A stretch of 64,000 bases of DNA from Solea solea (lineage: Eukaryota; Chordata; Actinopteri; Pleuronectiformes; Soleidae), in contig NC_081138.1 of NCBI RefSeq assembly GCF_958295425.1, positions 19,404,886 to 19,468,885 on the forward strand. The letters are read 5' to 3'. Position numbers and translations under genes: made by a program. The notes under the pieces were generated by a model that worked only from the letters and a program-made list of their open reading frames with translations, had not been told where the DNA came from and did not search any database. The number at the start of each line of letters is the position of its first letter. Within the stretch, counting starts at the first letter, position 1. Of the stretch, positions 32,817 to 45,741 are shown piece by piece.

Positions 32817-35800
32817 CTGCTGCTCTTCACTCACCAGGTCTTGGCTGACTTGACCGGAGTTGATCCTGATGTAGTTCCTCACGATGAGCAAGACCAGGAA
32901 GAAGGGGAGCATGTAAAACTCCCAGTACCACACTGTCACCAGAAAAATCTACGGGCAGACGATGGCAGAGGTCAGTGAGGACAGACACAAGGTGGGGGGG
33001 ATAACGACATATTCATACTACCATACTCATACTACCAGTTGCAGGAAAAAAATATTCTAAATTATAAAAATTAAAAGATTATTCATTGACTTTAGTGACA
33101 AACTTTAGTGTTTTTTTGTATTCATCTGTCGTCTCAATCTCATGATCATGAATAAAATACATCTGTGCAGCTGAGTGTCCTTTTTTTTTTCTTAGCAATG
33201 AGAATCCACTTCTTTTTATAGGCACATCTCAATCTAGTGGCACTCTGTAGCTGCCGTGATGTAAAATGCATCAGATTGCAATAACTGCGGCAACTTTCTT
33301 CAACAGTATTGTGAGAACTCATTTGGCATTTAAACGTCACTCGCTACAACTTTGAGTCATATTCAATGACATTTCCCTGTAATTCCTCCGTAGAAAGTGT
33401 TGGTGCTGGGCAGGGTTGACTACTGATGAATCATCACCTGGTCCCTAATAAAGACTTTCTTTCTTTCTGCTATTTATCAATAATTCCTCCATCCCGGTAA
33501 GCTAAAGGCTGATTCAGTCTAATACTGATTCCATAAGTTGCTCTCTCTCTCCAGTCCTTGCATTTGCATTGATATTTACCACGTACGACTAATTGCTCTA
33601 CTTCATCTTATGTACATTACAGTGGACCACACAATTCACAGCAGCCACAGGGGCCCCGTGTGTGAATATGTCATCAACATCAATAATGGGACTTGTGATG
33701 CACATTCCACCTGTGTATGCGGCTCTGGCGAAAAGGATAACAGAATAAAGAATTATGGCTAGTGATGTCTGGACTGCATGGCTAAATGGAAACTATAAAA
33801 TAATCCTGTCAGAGAGGCAGCGCTAGCCAAAGTGGCAGCCAGCCAAAAGGCGTGGGGGGGCAGTTTACAGGTTTTTAAATGCTAATAAAAATAGAAGTGA
33901 ACATCTGGTAAAGACATCACTCTCCTCTGAGGCACCAACTGACATAAAAGATGGCAGATCCCTCCCCCTCCCTCCCTCCCTCCCTCCCTCCACCACCATC
34001 AACTTTAATGTGCAAAAAGCCAAGCAGGCTATTGTCTGTGTTATCAGAAGCCAAAAAACGGGGTCCGAGAAACGAGATGAAACCAGTCCTCAGTGAAGGG
34101 GTTATGTTTTATTAGTGAGGACTGAGCAAGGACAAGGGGAAAGCCAAGTCACGCTTTGGCGGAAATGTATACTCAGGCCATAAAGACTGTGATAACTGCA
34201 GCAACTTTCAACTTAAGAGGCATATCACAGTCTTCAACAGCAAAAGGGGATATAGAAATACGATCCAGATCAGAGGAGATAAAAAAGTATAAAATGTTGG
34301 GAGAGCTACTGAACCCGGAGGCTGGCACATTTAAGAAATCAGCAGGTTTTCCACACAAATTATTGTGGAAGGGTTTGCATGGCAGAGAAGTAATCCAAGT
34401 GCACTGAAATATTCTACAATTACTGACTGGGCACCAACGACTGGATGGGAAAGTACCCACAGTGACTGGAAGTGGCGTGAGGACATGTCTTTCTAGAAAA
34501 GACAAACAAAACAACATAACCATTTTCTTTAGTGCGGCTTATATACGTGTTTTATAATGTGGAGGAGAGGATGAGGCAGAAAGACGCTAACAATTCAGCC
34601 TCTTCCAATGTTTGGTGACCCTCCTTTTTCAATGGAGCATTGAGGGAGTGATCTGTTTTTTGGTATTTAAGTACTAATGTTGCATGTTCATATGCAAGTA
34701 AAAAATACACCATTTCCAAAATAAATTGATGACAGGCAGTGTAGAACAGAACTGCCCGGACTAGACGCACCTAATTTTGCACAGAGCTGTGGGACACGGA
34801 AGGTTTGTCACTATATCCTGTATTGTAGAGAGAAGCTTTGAGTCATTACTTTTATGTGGTCTTACGACTGTAAACAGCCATCTAGTGCTCCTCACTGGGG
34901 CTTAAGAAGAAAGCTGGGAGCATTGGTGTGAAATCAGAAGTACAGATGGTTGTGTTTTTCTAACCCTGAGATGCAGTAGGAGGATGTATGTGTTAAATGC
35001 TTGTATGATTTAGTTTTTTTGGCCAAGTTGTCACTAAAAATAACAACTAAGTAATTTAAATACCAAAGACACAGAGAGATAGAGGAGCATTATTTAGAAT
35101 CCCATGATCAAATAATCTTTAGTCACTGTAATGTAGTGTTACATGGTAACCTGTACATTAACTGCGATTCAATTATTTAAACGGAAAACCATTTCTGGTT
35201 TTCAGAACACTGACTTCCCTTATCCTGGACCAGACACTCCCTAAAGAGAAAGATTGTACTAAAGCTTAAAAAAAAAAACGCTAAAACAAAGATATTCACT
35301 CGAGTTCAGACAACAGAGCTGTGCTGCAGCTTCCATTTTCACAGTAAATTAAACAAACTGGCTGGTGTACAATGTCACCTCACCAGTCCAATAAGAAAGT
35401 CTTCTGACGCTGTGAAAAAGCTTTAATGCCATCTGTAGGACGTCAGCTGTAAAAACAAGAAGAACTCTGAATGACCTTGATTGCCTGCATGTGTAATGCA
35501 CATGTTGCTGTGTGCTGTTTGGATAAAGCTAGATTTGGGAGAAAATATTGTCAAAAAGATCAGCATCTACTTCACATTGCACTTTAAAGCCACAAACTCA
35601 GCTACTGTTTTTACTCTTACACTGAACAATGGGCTGATGGGGAATCAGTCTTATATCTGAAGAGCCTTTTAATTGGACTTCTGTCTGCATAATGGGGTCT
35701 AAATCAAACCAAGCACAGATTGGACAGAGGGTTAATGAGTTGTCAGGGAAGGAGAACAAAAATAGACCATCTCGACTCCACTGGGACTCTCCGCTCTGCA

Positions 35801-38800
35801 GCTGAAGCTTAACTCTGCATCAACGACACACGCAAAACTGAAAGCGTCCACTTCAACGCAGAGCCCTGGCCAAACCCCGCGTTTCTGCTGAGCCCAACAC
35901 CGCATTGATTAAGATTCTCACTGGGAGGGTTCAAACAAAGGTTGGCCAGACTGTGGTTGTCTTCCACAGCCTTGGAGGGAAAAGAGAGGGAAATGCAGAT
36001 AGTGTGTTGATAAGCAGTTAATGCACATCACCAGGAAGGCTAGCAGAGTCCGCTGAATGCTCTCCCACTGGAAGCAGCTTTTGATGTACTGCAGAGTCGA
36101 CATGATGGCCCTGTATAATGTCTGAACACGCAGCACGTTCCTAGCCAGAGCCTGAAAGAAACACATCACAAACATGCAAAACAGATACATATTATTACAG
36201 CCGTTATGTAAAAATATGGATAATAAAAGACTTAATGATGTTTACGCACTGATCATGCCAAACTGGAAACAGCCGGGGGGTCAGATAGTGATTAGATTAG
36301 ATTATATCAGACTTAATTGATCCCACACTGGGGAAATTACTAGAGTACTAGAGAGTACTAGACTAGGATTTCAAATAAGCAATATAATATACACAGATGC
36401 AAAAATTATCACAGAGTACTTAAAGAAAATGAAACCTATTTTGTACATGTTTATGTATATTACAATGCACACCTGATTAGCTTTTGAATGAGCAGTGACA
36501 CACAATTATTGCACATGATGATTCCACTGAAATGTTGCACATGCACATGAAACAGTGAAACTACAGGTACTATGTTTTGGCTTTGGCCACAATGGTCACA
36601 TGGCAAAGATGTCAGTAATCTGACCTGATTTTCTCAAGCAAGTCACTCGACATTTAAACAAACGGAAAACCTGCACGTTACAATCCGAGGCCCTCCGAGT
36701 GTAAGCCAATTTTAGCGTTAGGGAACAATGTTTTGTCTCACAACAATTAGTCTTTGTGTGGTGTACAGACAGTCAGGCACCCTGTGTCACAGCCTGTCAT
36801 GCACACTGTACATCAGATGAATGTAGAACAGTGGACAAGAGCTCAGTCACAGTTGGGGTCAATTAAAGCTCAATTCAACTAATTTGGGTAAAGGAAGGCC
36901 TTGCCTCTGGAGTTGTTGGCTTTTAGAAAAATTCAAGGGGGAAAGGTATTTGTGTGCACTGATAAAACAATCAACACAAGATGGAAAAGACACATTTGAA
37001 AAGGATTGTTAAAGGATTGCACAGCTATTTTCACTTTAACCAACTGAGAGTTATCTCTTACAGATTCTTCCCTCTGATGTTACAGATTTAAGGCTGAAAC
37101 CCTTATCTTTATTGACAAATCTTTAAAGAAAAATACAGTAAAAAAAAAAGAAAAGAAAAAGCAAAAGATTCAATATCACACAAGATGATGATGTGTTGTT
37201 TGTTCACAACTTCAAAGCTAAGAATAGTTTTGGAATTTTTCCTATAAATATTTGCCAATTCATTTTCTGCAAGTCTGATTTTATATTTAATTGTGCTGAA
37301 GACTTTCAGTTAATTCTAACACAATAAAACTTAACATATGAAGCATTTGTTACAAAGTTTAATAGATTTTTAAACCCTGAACTGAATATTCAAATATTAT
37401 AACTGTGACTAACCTTTTTGGAAAATTTGGGATTATCCTCCATGAACATTCTCTCTTTGGGTTGGAAGGTTCTTAAACTTGCTCTGACCTGATGAGAAAA
37501 AGAATGATGCAATGAGAAGAAAAGAGAATCAGGCCCACATACTAATGAGCATCACTGCAGACCACACTCATACTTACAGGGTTATAAATAACCTCCAGCT
37601 CCAGAGTGATGCTCCCCTTCGACAGCCCACTTAAGTCTTCTTTCTTCAGAGGGTAGGCGATCTGCTGTCCCGTGCGGATCTGCAAGACAGAAAGGGCATC
37701 AGGTACTGAACCCAGCCATGAACCTGACTATTAGTCATAGCAGATTTCATCTTCATCAAGTCTTTCACCCACTAGAGTGCCATCGCCTTCTTTACTTGAA
37801 CTTATACAATGAGTGCAAACAGATTAGCCTATTGTCCAAAACACATCGAGTCAATAGCGACTGGACTTGAAGTTTTTCTTGAAGACGTTTCACCTGTGGT
37901 CTGAATAATGATGAGAATCTGCAAATGTATTTGCTTATTGTCTGAATGATGAACTGTTGGTGATGTGGTGCATACCGAGAGCAGGGGAATGATCACTTTC
38001 CCCAGGAAGTCTGGCGCCTTGTCTCCATCCTCATCAAAAATAGTCACCACCAGAACATCATGAATGTCTTTGACAGGGCTGCAGACAAAAGACAAGGACA
38101 TCAGGTTATTTGCACAAACTGCCACGTCGTGTTCAAAACAATTAGGTCCCATTTCTTTTTTTGTTTGTAGCAACACAGTAAATACAATTTAGAAGACACA
38201 TGTGATTCACGTGTGCAAGCATTAGATGTGTATTTATGATTAAGTGCGATTGGAAACTGACAATGTGAAGACTTTGTTCCACTCTGGGTAGAGGCTCTTG
38301 TAGATGGTGTGGGTCTGAAGTCTGTCATTCCCCAGTTCCAGCACACAGAAAGGGTCACTCTTGCCTAAGAAACACAACAAAGACAACAACATTTAAACAC
38401 TTGGCTCCTGATAATCACTTAACTGAAACAACAACATGATGAGAGAAGGTAAATCCACATGTATGACATTATTTACCATTTAAATCAGCAGCCAGCAGAT
38501 CTACAGCCTTGATAACTTTGACTTGAAGGAAACCAACATCACCCATTTTTTTCAGGGAATTTTTCAAACTCTGCGGAGGAAAGAAGAAAAAAAGGAGCAT
38601 GAGGGTTTGGAAACAGGGGGAATAATTAAAAAGAAATCTGAATATGTGGCAAAATATCCACAATCATGTGATACATGCACAATATTTTCTTTTTGTACCA
38701 GTGCAAGAGTTTTAAAAAAAAAAGCAAAGAAAAAAAAGCTCAAGTATAGTAGAAGAAAAGCTTAAATTCACACCTTTTGTTTAATATCTGCAACAAAAGC

Positions 38801-40091
38801 TGATTTATAGACCCCGGCTTTCTGCTAAAATCTAACAGAAATGTTTTGTTGGATTCACATGGCTGTGTTGTCTTTGAATGTCTGCTGCAAGTGAGGTTCA
38901 CCAAATATTGCATTTTAGAAGATGACGAGATCTAAACTCAGGCTGCAAAAATGAATTGATTATTAACCAAATTTTGTAAATTTGTAAAGCTTCTTAAATG
39001 AGTGTATTTTCTGGTTTTGTTTGTTCAGCTATACAAAATAATAATTCAATTAAAAATTAAGGAAGTCGTCATTTTGAGTGAGCTCTAATAGACAGGGTGT
39101 TTGGTTCAAATGACTGTTCATCTAATTAGAAAATAACATTGTTATAGTCAAATCTATATATGCAATGTATTTCCTCTTCTAGAATGCTAAATAAACAGCA
39201 CATTGTCCCCCTGTTGACAACACAAATCTCTAAATTTAGATGTCACTTTTGTTTAGGGCAACCTGGTGTACTGTTATGGTATAATATCTCAAACAGTCAT
39301 TTACATTTTATTTTGTACACTCACTTATGGAAACCTCACTTCCAGTCATGCCTTCTCTTGTAACGGCTAGAAATAGGACACCCAGCTGTATCTTCACTTA
39401 ACTCTCACAGACTACTGACATTCTGAAAGCTCTGCACAATTTCTCTACCTTATATCAAAAACAAAACGAGCAAACAAAAAAATCTTCGACAGCATTCTTT
39501 TACAGCAAAGATTCCTGTGACAGGCTCTCTGCAGTTTTTCCAGACAGATGCTGCCATCTGCTGGTCCTTAAACGTAAAAACACGGGACATGCTTTCAAAA
39601 TGTACTCTATTATATTCACTTTATAGACACCGACACAACCACAAGTGGATTCTTGTCCCTGTTTACAAAGTTATACTGGTCTGTTTACTCAACATGACCA
39701 AGGAAATGTTTTCCCCAGAGCTTCAGGATTCGCCTGTGTTACCTTTGGACTTAAAATAAAAACTAAAAATGGAATTTTAAATAATGACTGGTATCAATCC
39801 AACGAAAATTGAATACACAGTGCAGAGATACTAACATAGTTTTCCAGTTGGTTCTGTTGTTCCTGAGGTTCATCGAGAGGTGCAGCACAGAGATCAGAGA
39901 TGGAGACCCCGCTGCACGTTTCCAGGGTGAGAAGGTAAACCAAACATCCTCTGCCCTGATCCAAAGAGTGTGTGAAGAGCTGCCTCTGATTGTAAGTGAC
40001 TCTGGACAGGTCCACTTCAAACCTGGACACACAATGGTGAGGAACAACCCCAAAGAAACCCCATAGCAATGAGATATTATGTATTTATAGA

Positions 40092-40142
<51 letters not shown>

Positions 40143-43100
40143 TGTGTATACAAACAATATACTGTTTCAAATAATAGCAGATAGACATTCTGGAAGTTCT
40201 GTCATTCTCATAAAACATATAAATAGTATGTCATGACATAGTGAGTTACATCATTACATTTCAGACTGGTCGGACACATTTGTCTGTCAGACACATTCTC
40301 AGTTAACGTCCTGAAATAGACCTGAAATAAAGTGACAGCGTGATTAATGTATAAACACACACATGCAGAGAGGTGAGTAAATACTCACGTTGCCAAACAC
40401 TCCTCAGTTTTCCGGCCTTCCTTGGAACAGAGCTCCACCTCCAGGATTTGTTGACTGTCCAGGAACAGATTAAAGGTGAACCTCTCTCTCCACTGAGGAT
40501 TAGCAACTTTGCAGTGATTCTGGATCAAAAAAAAAAGTTTTAACATACCTGTGTGTCATCCAATTACTGAAGTCTTTCAAGTCACACAACACTGCTACTG
40601 TAATTTCCCAAATTATGGCATAGACCAGAGGTCTCAAACCTGCGCCCCCCGCCCATTCAATTTCAAGCAGTCCACCACTTAATATCAAGTTAGAATTAGT
40701 TTTTTATTAATAGATTAATTTTGCATCAGAAATACATTCATATTGTGAACTATCTATTGTTCCATACCAAAATTAACACAGTTATTTTAAAATTATATAT
40801 AAATATAATTTATTTAACTCAAAAAGTGGGATTTCTTTCACTTGACGCCCCCTACTGTCCAAATTTAACACGCCATTTGAGTTTGAAACCCCTCCTATAG
40901 ACTTAACTTTTTCTACAAACTATACAAGTTCATTCTGTTTCAATTAAATATCACATATCATATCATATCACAGATGTTATAAAACTCTGATAAAGCCTTA
41001 CATCTAATAATGAACCATCTAAATTAACTAGACTGTAATCGACTGTAATGGTAAATGTTGTACAGAGTAGCATTTTAATGTTCCTTGTGTCTGGAGTCTT
41101 GTTGTTTTTCTCTGTTTTTCTCAGTGCAGAATAGCAACAAAGTCACTGGATTTAATTTCAGATGTATGCACAAACATGAAACTGTAAATAACTAACTTAA
41201 TTAATAACACATTTTAACATCAAAACCAGAGACATTTAAGTAAAAGCAAACATAACTACATTATATCTACACATATATATGTAGATATAATATATCTATA
41301 TTATGCCACTGCAATTCTGAAAGGTAAACAAAGGTAAACCTATGTAATCTGTCAGCAAAATACCTGTGAGTTCTAACATCCACTTGTAAATAGGTACTGC
41401 AGTCTATATTTTCTTTATTTATAGAAAACAGTGAAGAATATAAAGGGGACAAAAAAAAGAAAGTCAAAGGGAATAAAGGGGAGCACTGGGGTTCAAGTGG
41501 TAAAGAAGAGGACAGAGCAGAGGAAGAGGAGTGTGAGAGGAAGACAGGGATAAAAAGGGGAAAGATGAGCTAGTGATGAACAAGGACAATTCAATTGGAG
41601 TGGGGGGCTTTGGAAGATGTCAACAGCATTAGTTTTCCATCCAGTACCTTGCTTTTGTATCTCAGCTCTCCCAGTCTGAAGCGAACAAAGAGCTGACCTC
41701 CCAGAGTGTCCAGCAGCAGGTCTTGACCTTCAACCAGTGTCACCGAGACAACAGACGTCCACAACTGACTCTTCTTTAGTGTTTCTGACAAACTGAAGCT
41801 CTGAGAGGAAGTTCCCGACTGGACAAGAGAGGAGAGGAGATGCATGGCACGGCATGGCAGAGTAGGGGAGGGAAAAATACAATGAAATACATAGAAAATA
41901 AAATTAAAATTAAAATAGTACACTTTATATTTTATCCAATTCCATTCAAAGAGTACACTGTAAGTCTCATATCAGCTTAATAATTAATAGTAACTCAGAC
42001 AGACAAACTACGTGGGACAGCATTTTCTCTTTCTTCCTATTAAATGAATCCACTCTTCATTTGACTGAGAGATCAGGTAAAGCTAAGAACTGTGCAGAGA
42101 AAAGATCTTATTATCAGATAATTCGTTTAGACACACTGCTGCCGGGAGATACATTTATCCCTTTCTAATTAACAAGTTGACCCTGCTGTCCTGTCTGCCT
42201 CATGTACAAGAACAAAATCATCTCGGCAGAGTAGAGTGAGCATCTGTCATGCACTCGGCTCACATTATTAGTGACGGCTGTTAAATCATTCAAGCGGCTT
42301 CCAAACACACGTCTGGGAAAGAACCACATTCACCTTAAGGGCTTCATGCACGGTGTGTCCAGACAACAGTGTGATAAGCAAACAAGCATGTATGCATGCA
42401 TTCAACAGCTGGAGGAGAACATCTCCATCAGTGACGAGTCACAACTTTCACTAATCAAATATTTGACTATTTGACATCTGACTATTTGACTGTCATTTCT
42501 GAAACACTTTGTTTAAGTACTGTATTGTGTACTGTAGATATAAAATCTTAGTAAAAGTCACTGTCACCAAGCTGTACCTGAGCTGACCCAGTTTTAAGTT
42601 TAACCAGAGATTAAGTGCTCCTTTCTGTGTATGTATGTACAGTTTTTTCACATTTGTGTATTTAGTTAGTGTGGAAAAAATGTGGTTAAATACTTTTATG
42701 CCACAGATGGGAAGTGGAACTATTCAGAAATAGACCGTTACACCTGCAGACGGTGCAAACGTTTGCAGGTGTTGTGTTTACTGGTGCAGGTTTACTTTAC
42801 CATTAAAACCACACTGGTTTGTTTAGTTTAAAACAAATATCACAATTTATTGCCGTTTTGTGCAAAAATACACAACTAGCATTAAGTAAAATAAAACAAT
42901 GTAAAGGTTAAAGCGTGAGACGATGCATGAATGAATGAATAAATGAAAACAATGTAACACCTTATAGATGTTTTTTATGTACCTCATCTTGTCTGAGCTT
43001 TAATCTAATGATTTCTCTCTTTTACGTTTTACATTAAGTAGAAAAATTCAGTCCAGTGTATTCCCTCCCTCGTGTCTTACCCTACTACTTCGTTTTCGTA

Positions 43101-45695
43101 TTTGCGGCCACCTCTGCAAACAGGAGCATGCATGTTAGGTGCAAAACAGAAACACTTTGGTTAGTAGAGATAAACACAGAAACACTGGTTAAACAACATA
43201 AACATGTGACAATATACAGTACACAGTGCACCAACCATGCCTCGTGTTTGAAAACATTCAATTGTGATAAGTTATATTTGAGAGCTTGCCATACTTGGCC
43301 TCTTTTACTGTCTCCGTCTCTGACCGACAGACTCATGTCCACCAGCACGAGGCCCATGTCTTCCTCCAGGCTGTTCGGGTCATCCAACGACAACGACAGT
43401 TCGTTAACTCTGGGGCAAAAAAATTAAAAATCAGCTTCTATCTAAGTTAAGGAGATCTTGATGAAAAAGAGGAGAGACATTTTATTTTAATGATGTGGGG
43501 TTTGAATGTAGACACGTCATTTAATAAATTCTACAAATAAAGTAAACGTTCCTGCAGTAGATGTTCATTTTTGCTGACACCACAAAGGTAGTCTGTCACT
43601 TCTGCGAAATAAGCTTCACAAGTTTGAAACACATGATTAATGTTTAATTCATTTACAACACATCTGCACTTTATATAGAAATATGGCAACTCTGCGTGCA
43701 CGTAAGTCTATGCAAAGGTGAACGTGATTTGATTTCAGGTGGTTAGGATATGAGCTTGACCTTTAAAAGGAGGAGGAAATGAGTGTGTTTTTTATATATA
43801 AACAGAGTGCTGATTAAAGCCTTTCATGTATCAGAAGTAAACAGATAATATTTTATTACAGTGGTTGCAACACAAGGTGAGGTTTCCGTGTAACCGGGGG
43901 GTTGGGAGATGATAAATGATCTAATCTTTGCTTTTTTCTTGGGCCCATTGTAAACTTACAGCCATCTATGGTGCTCAGGTAAAATGTCAATAATTTACAG
44001 GAAAATGCAATGTGAAAATGTGTGCATATAAAAAGTTAATCCAACCACTTATAATGCCTGATGAGTTTCAAAGTTAATAGGTATGTCAACACAAGTACTG
44101 TAAGAAAGGACGTTGTGTTATATACAGTACTTTGCATACAGAACAATAACAATAAAGATGACTAGATCAGTAACGGTTAATCAAATATTTCAGAATGAGT
44201 TTACGAGCTCACACCTACACATTTACAGTGCAGCTCAAGCTACTACACTCACCCACCATGAGGTACTCACTTGTCTAACTCCAGATCACTCAGGGTGACA
44301 TGGGTCGAGCCCATGAAGTCATCAGTGGTCAGGTCATGGTCGTACACCTACCATTGTGGATACAGAGAGTGAGTGACACAGTTTACCATTATCATGACAC
44401 GTTGTTTCACAACTGTGACTGAAGAGCAGAAACTATCTAGACATGTGATACTATCCAGACACGTAGGACTGGGAGCTACAATATTTATTATTTGCTGACC
44501 TGAGGTTAAGTACAGTGGTGACAAAATTCTCACTAAATGAACTAATGAATACATATCTAGTTTATGTGTTGATTCATGAAATGCAGCAGAAAATACACCC
44601 AAATTTCAACTACCACGAAATACAAAACGGCTCTCAACACCCGACCATCTAAAATGGATTTTTAACAGGTTTTTAAAAGTTAAATAATGACTTCTTAAAG
44701 GGGATGATACATTCAATTAATGAAGAGTGACGGACATTACCTTAATGTACAGTTTCTGATTCAGATCCTTCACAGGTAGAGAGAAGGTCTCGTTCCATGT
44801 GGGGTTGAGGTTCTTATAAATCGTTTTGCTTTTGTAGAATGTTTTCCCATCGAGTTTGAACTTCACGTAAGGGTCACTGGTACCTGAGAATGATGCAAGT
44901 CAACAGAAACATTACTACAACTCAGGTTAGGTCATTTGCTGATACTTTAGGCTGATACTCATCACATTAATCACAATGTATCACAGGGCTGGCACTTGAC
45001 AAGGACATACTAAGATACACCAGGACTCTGCCACATATGATTAAACATAAACAAATCACATGACAGCTAAAGATTTAGTCTGAAATTAAGGGCTAATTAT
45101 TTTAAAATTGTACGAATTGATCTGATAGTAAATCTAGGATAAAGCTTTCAGGTGTCACTCTTTGCTTAATCAAGAGCCAGAATGCCACAAAGAGGTGATA
45201 CATTCTACTGACAAGATTAGGCCTTTTCTTCCATGAATAATAACAAAAACAATAACAATCAAAGTAAAAAGTGCCTTCACAGACAACATAAATGCAGGAT
45301 ACTCAGGGACAGGAACAACACGAAATAATTCAAAACACTAAATGTCAACATAAATAAAATCAAAAACAAACACTATCCTGCACAAGAATATAAGAGCAAA
45401 TAAAACTAAAATAAATAGGTAAACAGCAACAAAAACTGTAAAAAGTGGGGAATAACATCACATAAAGGGAAGTCTGAAAAAATAGATTTTAAGAAGTGAT
45501 TTAATATGATTCACAAAATCAGTGAGCCTCATCTCCTCCGGTAAATAAAGGGGACTTTTTAAAAATAATTACCCCACACATCACCAACTACTATTAATGA
45601 AGTGACACAGGGAGAGAATGTTAATAGAAGTGAATATAACAGCCAATGTTTAATTTGAGCTTTTGTTAAAAGCACTATAAAAATGAAATGTAGTA

Positions 45696-45741
<46 letters not shown>

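Noticed and set aside
34156..34523. Overlapping 83- and 116-aa frames in mctp2 intron 16
   Set aside because: Mutually antisense, unrecognised and without splice sites matching neighbouring exon phases.
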